Positions 16,649 to 25,389 of a stretch of 49,091 nucleotides of DNA are shown here, in pieces (within the stretch, counting starts at the first letter, position 1; each line of letters starts with the position of its first letter). The position numbers and the translations under genes are program-made. A model generated the notes under the pieces. The model searched no databases and was not told the origin of the DNA. It saw only the letters and a program-made list of their open reading frames with translations. Source of the DNA: Acidocella sp. (GTDB taxonomy: Bacteria; Pseudomonadota; Alphaproteobacteria; Acetobacterales; Acetobacteraceae); assembly GCF_027352905.1 (NCBI RefSeq), contig NZ_DAIEIF010000003.1, positions 1-49,091 of the forward strand, given 5' to 3'.

Positions 16649-17998
16649 ATGTCAACCGGCCACTACCGCAACGCTGACCGCTACACAAAGAGCGCCCGCA
16701 TGTTCAAATCCGCCTGCGAGGTTATTCCCGGCGGTGTCAACTCCACCGCGCGAGCCACTTGGTCCGGTTGGGAGCCGCATCCGCTTTTCGCCTCGCATGG
16801 CGAGGGCGCTTATCTGTATGACGTGGATGGCAATCGCTACATTGACTATCTGCTCGGCCTGGGGCCGATGATCCTCGGCCATCGTCCGCCCGCCGTTACA
16901 CAGGCGGTTGTGGACGCGATCACGGCGCGCGGCACGGTGTTCGCGCTGCCTACAGAGCCGGAGACGGCGCTTACCCATAAGCTCATTGCCGCCGTTCCCA
17001 GCCTGGAGCAGGTAAGGCTCTGCAACACCGGCACGGAGGCGGTTCTTTACGCCGTTCGCTTGGCGCGGGCCTTTACCGGGCGTCCCAAGATCATCCGGTT
17101 CGAGGGGATGTATCACGGCTTCTCCGATGGCGTTTACTGGAGCAAGCATCCGCCGTTGAGCGCGGCGGGGACAGATCGCCATCCCATGGCGGTACCGCAG
17201 GGGCCGGGCGTGCCCGCCGCTCTTTCGGAGGGGCTGATTATTCTGCCTTGGAACGATGTGGAGGCGTTGAAGGAAGCCCTGGAAACCCATGGGGGTGATA
17301 TCGCCGCGGTGCTGACCGAGCCGGTGATGTGCAATACGGGCTGTATCTTGCCCAAGCCGGGCTATCTCGAGGCGATGCGCGAGCTTACCCAGCGTCACGG
17401 CGTGCTGCTTATCTTCGATGAGGTCATCACCGGGTTCCGCCTCGCTTTGGGCGGCGCGCAGGCGCATTATGGCGTTACGCCGGATCTCGCCACTTTCGCC
17501 AAAGGCGTTGGCGGCGGCTTCCCTCTCGCGGTCATGGGCGGGCGGCGAGACATCATGGCGCTGGTGGCGGATGGAACCGTTTCGATCGCGGGAACCTATT
17601 CGGCCAATGTCATCGCTGTCGCCGCCGCCAACGCGACGATGGATATTCTGGCTACGCCGGGCATGTATGAAAAGCTCTACGAGGTTTCCGACCGTTTGCG
17701 GCTCGGTCTTGAGAAAATTTTCACGGATGCCAGGATTCCCACGCAAGTCGTGGGGGTCGGGCCGGTTTTCCAGGTCTGGTTCAGTGAAAAGCCGATCCAT
17801 AACTACCGGGATGCCGCGCGCCATGCGAGCCATGAGCTGTTCCGTATCTGGTGGGAAGGAATGCTGGATCGCGGCGTGTTGTTTCATCCCGGCGCTTTCG
17901 AAAATCTCTTCGTCTCGTTTGCCCATACGAAGGAGGATGTTGATCAGACGCTCGAATTGGCCCGGGACGTGGCCAAGCAGATCGCTCAAAGTCGCTAA
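16649..17998 (+). CDS. Class III PLP aminotransferase, glutamate-1-semialdehyde aminomutase-like
   Basis: This 449-residue fold-type I PLP enzyme is close to HemL in layout: the GGVNST opening, CNTGTEAVLYAVRLAR, MYHGFSD, the cofactor-contacting FDEVITGFR, and the Schiff-base Lys285 in FAKGVGGG. The ATG at 16649 with GAGGAG seven nt upstream is chosen over a frame-matched start at 16631. Its location between an APC permease and a sugar kinase, overlapping the kinase gene by one base, argues for a catabolic aminotransferase or aminomutase rather than tetrapyrrole synthesis. The amino acceptor and donor cannot be deduced. Confidence 0.87.
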   Translation: MSTGHYRNADRYTKSARMFKSACEVIPGGVNSTARATWSGWEPHPLFASHGEGAYLYDVDGNRYIDYLLGLGPMILGHRPPAVTQAVVDAITARGTVFALPTEPETALTHKLIAAVPSLEQVRLCNTGTEAVLYAVRLARAFTGRPKIIRFEGMYHGFSDGVYWSKHPPLSAAGTDRHPMAVPQGPGVPAALSEGLIILPWNDVEALKEALETHGGDIAAVLTEPVMCNTGCILPKPGYLEAMRELTQRHGVLLIFDEVITGFRLALGGAQAHYGVTPDLATFAKGVGGGFPLAVMGGRRDIMALVADGTVSIAGTYSANVIAVAAANATMDILATPGMYEKLYEVSDRLRLGLEKIFTDARIPTQVVGVGPVFQVWFSEKPIHNYRDAARHASHELFRIWWEGMLDRGVLFHPGAFENLFVSFAHTKEDVDQTLELARDVAKQIAQSR

Positions 17999-19428
17999 TG
18001 GCGGCGGGGTTTCGCCTCGGCCTGGATCTCGGTACGTCCTCGTTGAAGGCCGTGATCGTCGATGAAGCGGGAGGCGAGGTCGCCGCTGGCATGGCGGCCT
18101 ATCCCACAGTGTCGGCGCATCCCGGCCAAGCGGAGCAGGACCCCGCCGCCTGGGCGGAGGCGCTTGTCAGGGCCGTGGCGGATGCGCTTTTGGCTTTAGG
18201 GCCGGAGCGGGCCGGGGAGGTAAAAGCCATCGGCGTGACCGGCCAGCTTCCCACCCTTGTCTGCCTTTCGGCGCAAGGAAAGGTGGTTGGTCCCGCCATC
18301 ACGTGGTGCGATACCCGAGCGGAGGATTGGGTGAGCGAACGCCTCGATAGTGAACGAAGGCGCGCGCTCTATGAGGCGACGGGCATGCCCATAGACGGGC
18401 GCTATCTGGCGCCCATGTTTCGTGTCCATTTCTCAGAGACGGCCGAAGTGGCGCATATCGTCTCGGCCAAGGATTATCTTTGCTATCTTTTAACCGGGCG
18501 GTTGATCACCGATCCCAGCACCGCCTCGGGCTACGCGGTATATGACATCAATCAATCAAGCTGGAGCGAAGATTTATGCGTGTTCTGGGGCTTGGATCCA
18601 AGGCTGCTTCCGGAAATCGGCGCGCCTGATTCATGCGCCGGCGGCTTGCGGGAGGATTGGGCGGCCCGGCTCGGCTTGGCGGCGGGCCTGCCCGTCGCGG
18701 TCGGTTGCGCGGATTCGGTGGCGGGCGCCTATGCATTATGCGGCTATGAGGAGGGCACGGTTTCGGTGGTGATGGGGTCGAGCACGATCATCATCGCCCC
18801 CTCGGACCATCTCTGTCCCGACCCAAAATCGCGATATCTGCTGACACCTTATGCCCAGGCGGGCTGGTTCGCGCGTGAGATGGATCTGCTGGCCACCGGT
18901 ACCGGCTTTTCATGGCTTAGCAATCTTCTGGGCCATCCCGCGAACATGATCGAGGCCATGGCGTTGCGTGCGCCACCCGGCGCGGATGGCTTGCTGTTCG
19001 CCCCCTATCTAGGGGAGGGCGAGCAAGGGGCGCTTTGGGATAGCCGGTTGCGCGGCGTTCTCCGCGGGCTCAAGCTCGCCCATGGCCCGGCCCATATCGC
19101 GCGCGCCTATTTCGAGGGCGTTTTGTTTGAAATCCGCCGGTGCCTGGACGTTCTGGAAGAATTCGGCCCGGTGCGCGGGGTCACCATTTCGGGCCAGTTT
19201 ACCCATTCCCCCGGGCTCTTGCTGCTGGGTGCCAATGCGCTGGGGCGAAAGCTGACCCTGCGGGATGTTTCTTCCCCGTCTGCGGTAGGGGCGGCTCTTC
19301 TCACCCCAGGGAGCCCATATGGAATAGCGGCCAAGCCACGGGCGCTCATCGCTCCCACGGAGCATCAGGCGCGATATGACGAATTCTATTCCGCCTATCT
19401 GCAAATTTTTCCTCATCAGGCTCGATAA
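17998..19428 (+). CDS. FGGY-family carbohydrate kinase, xylulokinase-like
   Basis: This 476-residue ATP-dependent sugar kinase has two actin-like domains. The phosphate-1 motif GLDLGTSSLKAVI is at the N-terminus, TWCDTRAEDW in domain I, and the predicted catalytic base is Asp239 in GCADSVAGAY. An ATP-binding GSSTIII and a C-terminal GQFTHSPGLL segment follow. The start overlaps the previous stop (TAATG). Length and motifs fit XylB-type kinases, but substrate in this family is poorly predicted from sequence. In this operon it probably phosphorylates the sugar part of the imported compound before the NagB-like step. Confidence 0.88.
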   Translation: MAAGFRLGLDLGTSSLKAVIVDEAGGEVAAGMAAYPTVSAHPGQAEQDPAAWAEALVRAVADALLALGPERAGEVKAIGVTGQLPTLVCLSAQGKVVGPAITWCDTRAEDWVSERLDSERRRALYEATGMPIDGRYLAPMFRVHFSETAEVAHIVSAKDYLCYLLTGRLITDPSTASGYAVYDINQSSWSEDLCVFWGLDPRLLPEIGAPDSCAGGLREDWAARLGLAAGLPVAVGCADSVAGAYALCGYEEGTVSVVMGSSTIIIAPSDHLCPDPKSRYLLTPYAQAGWFAREMDLLATGTGFSWLSNLLGHPANMIEAMALRAPPGADGLLFAPYLGEGEQGALWDSRLRGVLRGLKLAHGPAHIARAYFEGVLFEIRRCLDVLEEFGPVRGVTISGQFTHSPGLLLLGANALGRKLTLRDVSSPSAVGAALLTPGSPYGIAAKPRALIAPTEHQARYDEFYSAYLQIFPHQAR

Positions 19429-19439
19429 GGATTAAAAAC

Positions 19440-20165
19440 GTGAACGTCGAATGGTTTCCTGGTCGTGCGGCGCTCAGCGAGCGGGCGTTTGGCCTGGTCG
19501 CGGATATGTTGAAGACCAAGGCCCGGACGGTAATGGCGTTGCCCACCGGCGAGACACCCCTGCGATTATATGAAAGGTTGATCCGGGCGGAACATTCCAA
19601 AGAGATACAGCTTTCCGAGGCCCGGTTTTTTAACCTGGACGAATTCGTGGGCAAGGGGCCGGCCGATCCCGGCAGCTACGCCTATTTCCTACACCGGAAT
19701 TTCTTTGCTCCCGCCGGAATCGATCCGGCCCGCATCCGGTTGCTACGTGGGGATTGTGTCGATTGGCGGGCCGAGTGCGAAGCGTATGAAGCCGCGATCC
19801 TGGCGGCGGGCGGAATAGATTTGGCCATTCTGGGGCTTGGACGTAATGGCCACATAGCCTTCAACGAGCCGGGGTCGGATTGGGCCTCCCGCACCCGGCG
19901 CGTAACATTGGCAGAGAAAACGCGGGAGGCGCAGGCTCTCTTATACCCCAACCCAGAGGACGTGCCGCGGGAGGGCCTCACCATGGGCATTGGGACGATT
20001 TTAGAAGCCCGCCATATACTGCTCCTCGCCTCGGGAAGCGGAAAAAAGCGGGCGATGGCGGCATTGCTCAACGGTAAGCCTGACCCCGCTTGGCCGGTAA
20101 CGGCTCTGCTCAGCCACCCTCGCGTGTCTGTGCTGGCCACGCAGGATTTAGGACCTGTCGATTAA
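19440..20165 (+). CDS. Glucosamine-6-phosphate deaminase-like protein (NagB family)
   Basis: This 241-residue protein matches NagB: phosphate loop LPTGETP, general base Asp67 in FNLDEF, and GLGRNGHIAFNEPGSD with His138 and Glu143. NagB converts glucosamine-6-phosphate to fructose-6-phosphate and ammonia. The length matches the short, non-allosteric Gram-positive type rather than the 266-residue E. coli enzyme. Asn136 stands where E. coli has Asp141; I believe some active homologues share this Asn. The start is GTG at 19440, 11 bp after the kinase stop. As last gene of the operon it would release ammonia or an amine from a phosphorylated amino sugar. Confidence 0.88.
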   Translation: MNVEWFPGRAALSERAFGLVADMLKTKARTVMALPTGETPLRLYERLIRAEHSKEIQLSEARFFNLDEFVGKGPADPGSYAYFLHRNFFAPAGIDPARIRLLRGDCVDWRAECEAYEAAILAAGGIDLAILGLGRNGHIAFNEPGSDWASRTRRVTLAEKTREAQALLYPNPEDVPREGLTMGIGTILEARHILLLASGSGKKRAMAALLNGKPDPAWPVTALLSHPRVSVLATQDLGPVD

Positions 20166-20193
20166 TATCACATTTGATGATCTGATGCCCTTA

Positions 20194-20223
20194 CGCGGGG
20201 CGCGCGTTCTTATGCCCCCCGCG
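20194..20223. terminator. Weak GC hairpin between convergent nagB-like and GST genes
   Basis: CGCGGGG (20194-20200) pairs with CCCCGCG (20217-20223) across a 16-nt loop. It lies at the convergent junction and overlaps the last codons of the GST gene. No T-tract is present. Confidence 0.25.
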
Positions 20224-20896
20224 CCTCCTCTCCCTCCAGCCCATAAGCCGCCAGAACCCTCCCCATCCAGGCGATGACGAGGTCATCCGGCGCGAACAGG
20301 GGCTTGGCGGATATCAGCCGGGCCCATTGCAGCGCGCCGAAAACGAGATGGTCGGCCCAGTTTGGCGCCTCGCCCGCGATGAAATCCTGGCCCGCGAGCA
20401 GGCGCTGCAAGGGTTTCAGCGTGGCGCGCAGGGTCTTCTCCGCTTCCGGCCGCGCTGCCGCCATCTCCTCCAGGCTGCGCTTGAACATCGCCTCCCGCGT
20501 CTGGCGGAAATAGGGCTGGTCCCGCGGGTCCAGACGCTCGCAAATATCGGGCATCACCACCGCGGCGATGGCGGGGTGCAGCGCGCCCTCCGTCCAGCTT
20601 TTCACGAACATGCATAGGGCGCGCGCCGGCGGCTCGCCATATAAGGAGGGCGCGTTGGGATAGCTCCGCTCGAGATAATCCGCGATCATCTGGCTGTCCG
20701 AGACGATATTCGCCCCATCCACCAGCACCGGCACCTTATCCTGGCCCGAGGCGGCGATCGCCGCCTTGTCGGTAAACCGCCAGGGGATGGTCTCGTAATC
20801 CAGCCCCTTATGCGCGAGCGCCAGCTTGGCGCGCCAGCAAAACGGGCTGAAGCGCGTGCCGTCAGCGGCGGCGAGATCATAAAGCTTGCGGGTCAT
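20210..20896 (-). CDS. Glutathione S-transferase family protein, LigE-like
   Basis: This 228-residue cytoplasmic protein has an N-terminal thioredoxin-like domain, with the motif FSPFCWRAKLALAHKGL and the glutathione-binding KVPVLVDGANIVSDSQMI (cis-Pro plus SDS-type contact). A helical C-terminal domain follows. The SPFCWR segment resembles the beta-etherase (LigE) group of GSTs. The start ATG overlaps the stop of the upstream GST gene by four bases, so the two are translationally coupled. The substrate is unknown and detoxification is a default guess. Codon use is strongly GC-biased, unlike the genes to its left. Confidence 0.85.
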   Translation of the reverse strand: MTRKLYDLAAADGTRFSPFCWRAKLALAHKGLDYETIPWRFTDKAAIAASGQDKVPVLVDGANIVSDSQMIADYLERSYPNAPSLYGEPPARALCMFVKSWTEGALHPAIAAVVMPDICERLDPRDQPYFRQTREAMFKRSLEEMAAARPEAEKTLRATLKPLQRLLAGQDFIAGEAPNWADHLVFGALQWARLISAKPLFAPDDLVIAWMGRVLAAYGLEGEEARGA

Positions 20897-21579
20897 CGGG
20901 CGCTCTGCCCAAAAAGAACCGCCCGCGATTCCTCGGAGACGGTGGCGGCGGTATTGATCTCCCGCGCTTTCTCATAGGCCCGCTTTACCGCCGGCCGGGC
21001 GGCCATGCGCTGGAACCAGGCTCGCAGATGGGGAAAATCCTCCAGCTTTTGCTGCTGTCGCTCATAAGGCACGATCCAGGGGTAGCAGGCCATATCGGCG
21101 ATCGAATACGCCCCCGCGATATACTTCCTGCCATCGAGCTGCTTGTTCAGCACGCCATAGAGGCGGCCGGTTTCCTTGACATAGCGCTCCATCGCGTAGG
21201 GGATGCGCTCCGGGGCGTATTGAACAAAATGGTGGTTCTGCCCGGCCATCGGCCCCAGCCCGCCCATCTGCCAGTAGAGCCATTCCAGCACCTTGAAACG
21301 CGGGCGGGGCGCCTTGGGCAGGAACTTGCCGGATTTGTCGGCCAGATATTCAAGAATGGCGCCGGATTCGAAAACGCTGAGCGGCCCGGCCCCGTCCTCC
21401 GGTGCCAGATCACGAATGGCGGGGATGCGGTTATTGGGCGAGATTTTGAGAAAATCCGGGTTGAACTGCTCTCCCTTGGAGATGTTCACCGGAAAAATTT
21501 TATAGTCGAGCCCTGCTTCCTCCAGAAAAATCGTGATCTTATGCCCGTTCGGCGTCGTCCAGTAATACAACTCGATCAT
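20893..21579 (-). CDS. Glutathione S-transferase, YfcG/YghU (nu-class) type
   Basis: This 228-residue protein has N-terminal YYWTTPNGHKITIFLEEAGL and NISKGEQFNPDFLKISPNNRIPAI, characteristic of nu-class GSTs, which act as glutathione-dependent disulfide reductases. VFESGAILEYLADK holds the gamma-glutamyl-contacting residues. It sits 12 bp downstream of pepN on the same strand and is coupled (ATGA) to the following GST gene. A role in thiol redox maintenance is likely from the family. Confidence 0.9.
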   Translation of the reverse strand: MIELYYWTTPNGHKITIFLEEAGLDYKIFPVNISKGEQFNPDFLKISPNNRIPAIRDLAPEDGAGPLSVFESGAILEYLADKSGKFLPKAPRPRFKVLEWLYWQMGGLGPMAGQNHHFVQYAPERIPYAMERYVKETGRLYGVLNKQLDGRKYIAGAYSIADMACYPWIVPYERQQQKLEDFPHLRAWFQRMAARPAVKRAYEKAREINTAATVSEESRAVLFGQSAR

Positions 21580-21591
21580 GGTTTTTCTCCT

Positions 21592-24177
21592 TCAGGCAAG
21601 GGCCTTGGCCGCCATCTCGTATACGTTGGGGCTGAGCCGCTCCCGCGCGAGGATGCGCTCAAGCTCCGCCTTCATCAAGCTCTGGCGCGCCGGGTCGAAC
21701 CGCCGCCAGGTGCCGAGCGCGGTGACGAGCCGCGCCCCGACTTGCGGGTTGGTCTCGTCCAGCCGCAGCACGATATCGGCGAGCAGCCGGTAGCCCGCCC
21801 CGGTCCTGTCGTGAAACACCGCCTGGTTGCCGGTGAACGCGCCTATGAGCGCGCGGACGCGGTTGGGGTTGCGCAGGTCGAAGGCCTCATGGCGCAACAG
21901 CGTTTGCACCCGCGCCAGCGTGTCCGCCGCCTGGCTGCGCGCCTGCACGGAAAACCATTTGTCGATGACGAGGGGCGTCCGCCGCCAGGCCTCATAAAAC
22001 GCGGCGAGCGCCTCCTCCCGCGCCGGGCCGGGAAAATCGGCGAGCAGGGCCAGGGCCGCGAGCCGGTCGGTCATGTTGCCCGCCGCCTTGAACTGCGCGG
22101 CGGCGCGCTCCGGCCCCTCGGCGGCGGTAAGGTAGGCGAGGGCGGTGTTGCGCAGCGCCCGCGCGCCCATCGCGGCGGCTGAGATATCGTCCGGCGCGTG
22201 CTGGCCGAATGTCTCGTAAATCTCGGCGAATTTCGCTTTCAGCCCCTGGCCCAGCGCTTGCCGGGCGGCGGCGCGCGCCGCGTGGATGGCGTCCGGATCG
22301 GCGATTTCCATTTCATCGGCCAGCAGCGATTCCTGGGGCAGGCTCACCGTCTCGGCGGCAAAGGCGGGGTCCTCCGCCGCTTCCTCCAGCGTCGCGGCGA
22401 TGGCGGCGCGCAGCCCCTCATCCAGGGTAAAATCCGCGCCCGCCTGCCGCGCGGCCACCGCCTCAAGCAGCGCGGCGGTGGCGTATTGCTGCAACGCGTC
22501 CCAGCGGTTGAACGGGTCGGTGTCATGCGCGGCGAGAAAGGCGAGGCGTTCGCGGCTTTGTCCCTTGAGCTTCACCGGGGCGGAGAAATGGCGGAACAGC
22601 GAGACCGCGGCGGGCGCGCGCGGCAGCGGAAAGCTGAAGCTCTGCTCCGCCTCGCGCAGCAGCAGGGTCTCGGCGCGCATGTCCCGCCCTTCCTCATCCA
22701 GCACTCCCATGGCGACGGGGATCAGCATGGGCTTCTTCTCCGGCTGGCCGGGGGTGGGCGGAATGCGCTGGCGCAAGGTGAGGGTGAAGACGCCGCCCGC
22801 CTCATCCCATTGCTCGGCGAAGCTGATCTCGGGCGTGCCGGCCTGCTCGTACCAGAGAAGTAACTGGCTGAGATCGGTCTTGGTGACCGATTGCATCGCC
22901 GCCCAGAAATCCTCCACCGTCGCGGCGGAGTTGTCATGGCGGGCGATATACAAATCCATGCCCCGGCGGAAGGCCTCGCGGCCGAGGATGGTCTGGTACA
23001 TCCGCACCACCTCCGCGCCTTTTTCATAAATCGTCGTGGTATAGAAATTATTGATCTCGAGATAACTGGCCGGGCGGACAGGGTGGGCGAGCGGCCCGGC
23101 ATCGTCGCGGAATTGGGTGGCGCGCAGCATCCGCACATCGGCGAGGCGCTTCACCGCCGCCGAGAAGCGGTCGGCCATATATTCCTGGTCGCGGAAAACC
23201 GTGAGCCCCTCTTTCAGGGACAGCTGGAACCAGTCGCGGCAGGTAACGCGGTTTCCCGTCCAGTTGTGGAAATATTCATGGGCGATCACCCGCTCGACAT
23301 TCTGGAAATCCGTGTCGGTCGCCGTCTCGCTGCTCGCCAGCACATAGGCGGTGTTGAATATGTTGAGGCCCTTATTCTCCATCGCCCCCGCGTTGAAATC
23401 CGAGACGGCGGCGATATTGAAAATATCGAGATCGTATTCGAGGCCGAAAACCTCTTCATCCCATTTCATCGCGCGTTTGAGCGATGCCATGGCGTGGCCG
23501 CAGCGGGGCTCGTCGCCGCGCTCCACCCAGATGGCAAGCTCCACCGGGCGGCCCGAGCGGGTGGTGAAACCATCCCGCACGGAGACGAGGTCGCCGGCCA
23601 CCAGGGCAAACAGATAGGAGGGTTTGGGGTGCGGGTCCTCCCATTCCGCCCAGGCCCTGCCGTTTTCCTCGCCGCTGGCGAGACGGTTGCCATTGGAGAG
23701 CAGCACGGGGAATTTTTGCGCGTCGGCGTGCAGGCGGACCCGGTAGCGGGCCATCACATCCGGCCGGTCCGGAAAAAAGGTGATCCGGCGGAATCCTTCC
23801 GGCTCGCATTGGGTGAACAGGCCGGAGCCGGAGGCGTAGAGGCCGGAAAGCTCGGTATTGGCGGCGGGGTGGATGCGCACGCTGGTTTCCACCAGCGCCG
23901 CGTCCGGCGCGTCATGGATCGTCAAGCCATCGGCGTCCAGCACATAGCGGTTATCGCCCAGCGCCTCGCCGTTGAGGGAGATGGAGAGCAGCTCCAGGGC
24001 GCGGCCGTCCAGGCGCAGCGGGCCGGGAGCGTTGCGGCGCAATTGCAGCCGGGCATGGACGAGCGTGGCTTCGGTGTCGAGTTCGAATTCCAGGGCAACC
24101 GTGTCAGCCTGGTAGGCCGGCGGCTGATAGTCGGCGAGTTTCACCGGGTTGCGCGGCGTCGTCTGTCCATCGGCCAT
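21592..24177 (-). CDS. pepN: Aminopeptidase N, M1 zinc metallopeptidase
   Basis: This 861-residue cytoplasmic exopeptidase removes N-terminal residues from peptides. The exopeptidase motif GAMEN is present. Zinc is bound by HEYFH (His300, Glu301, His304) and Glu323, 18 residues after the second His, matching E. coli numbering within three residues. The ATG at 24177 (MADGQTT) with AAGGGA upstream is preferred to an in-frame start 48 bp earlier that lies in the divergent promoter. It is divergent from the GNAT-like gene and followed closely by two GST genes. It would complete breakdown of imported peptides. Confidence 0.95.
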   Translation of the reverse strand: MADGQTTPRNPVKLADYQPPAYQADTVALEFELDTEATLVHARLQLRRNAPGPLRLDGRALELLSISLNGEALGDNRYVLDADGLTIHDAPDAALVETSVRIHPAANTELSGLYASGSGLFTQCEPEGFRRITFFPDRPDVMARYRVRLHADAQKFPVLLSNGNRLASGEENGRAWAEWEDPHPKPSYLFALVAGDLVSVRDGFTTRSGRPVELAIWVERGDEPRCGHAMASLKRAMKWDEEVFGLEYDLDIFNIAAVSDFNAGAMENKGLNIFNTAYVLASSETATDTDFQNVERVIAHEYFHNWTGNRVTCRDWFQLSLKEGLTVFRDQEYMADRFSAAVKRLADVRMLRATQFRDDAGPLAHPVRPASYLEINNFYTTTIYEKGAEVVRMYQTILGREAFRRGMDLYIARHDNSAATVEDFWAAMQSVTKTDLSQLLLWYEQAGTPEISFAEQWDEAGGVFTLTLRQRIPPTPGQPEKKPMLIPVAMGVLDEEGRDMRAETLLLREAEQSFSFPLPRAPAAVSLFRHFSAPVKLKGQSRERLAFLAAHDTDPFNRWDALQQYATAALLEAVAARQAGADFTLDEGLRAAIAATLEEAAEDPAFAAETVSLPQESLLADEMEIADPDAIHAARAAARQALGQGLKAKFAEIYETFGQHAPDDISAAAMGARALRNTALAYLTAAEGPERAAAQFKAAGNMTDRLAALALLADFPGPAREEALAAFYEAWRRTPLVIDKWFSVQARSQAADTLARVQTLLRHEAFDLRNPNRVRALIGAFTGNQAVFHDRTGAGYRLLADIVLRLDETNPQVGARLVTALGTWRRFDPARQSLMKAELERILARERLSPNVYEMAAKALA

Positions 24178-24225
24178 CGTCTTGCATTTCCCTTCGCTCT
24201 GGCGGAACGCCCTGAGGCCGCGCAT

Positions 24226-25374
24226 ATGGGGGGCATGGCGGATCAGACGTTTCCCGAGGCGCGGATTTATTCACGCATCGCCGAGATCGGGCAAGAGGCA
24301 TGGGATGGCTGCGCGTCCAGCGGCAATCCCTTCACCTCCTACGCCTTTCTTTCAGCGCTCGAGGATAGCGGCTCGGTAGGGGAGGGGACCGGCTGGCATC
24401 CCCGCTATCTGGCGCTGGGCGGCCCGGGCGGCGCGCCCGCCGCGGTGGCCCCGGCCTACGCGAAAACCCACTCCTACGGCGAATATGTGTTCGATCAAGG
24501 CTGGGCCCAGGCTTTCACCCAGGCGGGAGGACGCTACTACCCCAAGCTTCAGGTCGCCGCGCCGTTTTCCCCCGTGCCGGGGCCGCGCCTGCTGGGCCGG
24601 GCCAGCCCGGCGGAAATGGCGGCGGCGCTGGAGGCCGCGCGCGCCGCGCGCCATTATTCCTCGGTGCACGTGACCTTCTGCACCCGGACGGAATGGGAGG
24701 AGCTGGGCGCGGCGGGCTGGTTGCGCCGGCTCGGCATGCAATTCCATTGGGAAAACCGCGCCTATGCGGATTTCGAGGCGTTTCTGGCCGCTTTATCCTC
24801 GCGCAAGCGCAAGGCGGTCCGGCGCGAGCGGCGGGAGGCGCGGGAAGGGCTGCAATTCCGCACCCTGCATGGGCCGGAGATCACGCCCGGGCTGTGGCGG
24901 GTGTTTTACGAATTCTACCTTTCCACCGTCGAGCGCAAATGGGGCGGCGCCTATCTCACGCCGGAATTCTTCCCGCTGCTCGGCGCGCGGCTGGGCGGGC
25001 GCGTGGTGCTGATGCTGGCCGAGCGCAATGGCAGGCCGGTCGCCGGGGCGCTCAACCTGCTGGGCGAGGGTGTGCTCTATGGCCGCAACTGGGGCGCGGT
25101 CGAGGACGTGCCCTTCCTGCATTTCGAGCTTTGCTATTACCAGGCCATCGAATACGCGATCGCGCACGGGCTCGCGCGGGTGGAGGCCGGCGCCCAGGGC
25201 GAACATAAAATCCAGCGCGGCTATCTGCCCCGCCCGACCTATTCAGCCCATTTCATCGCGCATCGGGGCCTGCGGGAGGCGGTGGCGCGCTTCCTGGAGG
25301 TCGAGCGCCGGGAGATCGCCGCGGCGATGGTGGCGCTGGAGCGGGAGGGTCCGTACCGCCAGGATGGCGGGTAA
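24226..25374 (+). CDS. GNAT/FemAB-like protein, COG3146 type
   Basis: This 382-residue cytoplasmic protein belongs to a widespread but poorly characterised family annotated as a peptidoglycan-related or GNAT acyltransferase. Recognisable parts are FTSYAFLSALEDSGSVG near the N-terminus, HFEYCYY-like FLHFELCYYQAIEYAI, and VEAGAQGEHKIQRGYLP in the acceptor half. The ATG at 24226 has GAGG eight nt upstream; a second ATG at 24235 is possible. It is divergent from pepN with a 48-bp gap and convergent with the Lrp gene. Biochemical role not established. Confidence 0.8.
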   Translation: MGGMADQTFPEARIYSRIAEIGQEAWDGCASSGNPFTSYAFLSALEDSGSVGEGTGWHPRYLALGGPGGAPAAVAPAYAKTHSYGEYVFDQGWAQAFTQAGGRYYPKLQVAAPFSPVPGPRLLGRASPAEMAAALEAARAARHYSSVHVTFCTRTEWEELGAAGWLRRLGMQFHWENRAYADFEAFLAALSSRKRKAVRRERREAREGLQFRTLHGPEITPGLWRVFYEFYLSTVERKWGGAYLTPEFFPLLGARLGGRVVLMLAERNGRPVAGALNLLGEGVLYGRNWGAVEDVPFLHFELCYYQAIEYAIAHGLARVEAGAQGEHKIQRGYLPRPTYSAHFIAHRGLREAVARFLEVERREIAAAMVALEREGPYRQDGG

Positions 25375-25389
25375 CCCGCGCCGGCGGGA

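Noticed and set aside
16652-17989. 445-codon minus-strand open frame opposite the aminotransferase
   Set aside because: The translation is Arg/His/Gly-rich noise typical of an antisense shadow.
16649-17998. Calling the aminotransferase hemL
   Set aside because: Fold and motifs agree, but operon context is catabolic and substrate residues cannot be checked here, so no gene symbol was given.
22891-24225. Long plus-strand open frame antisense to pepN, in phase with the GNAT-like gene
   Set aside because: It is a high-GC shadow of pepN; motifs, start site and ribosome site place the real gene start at 24226.
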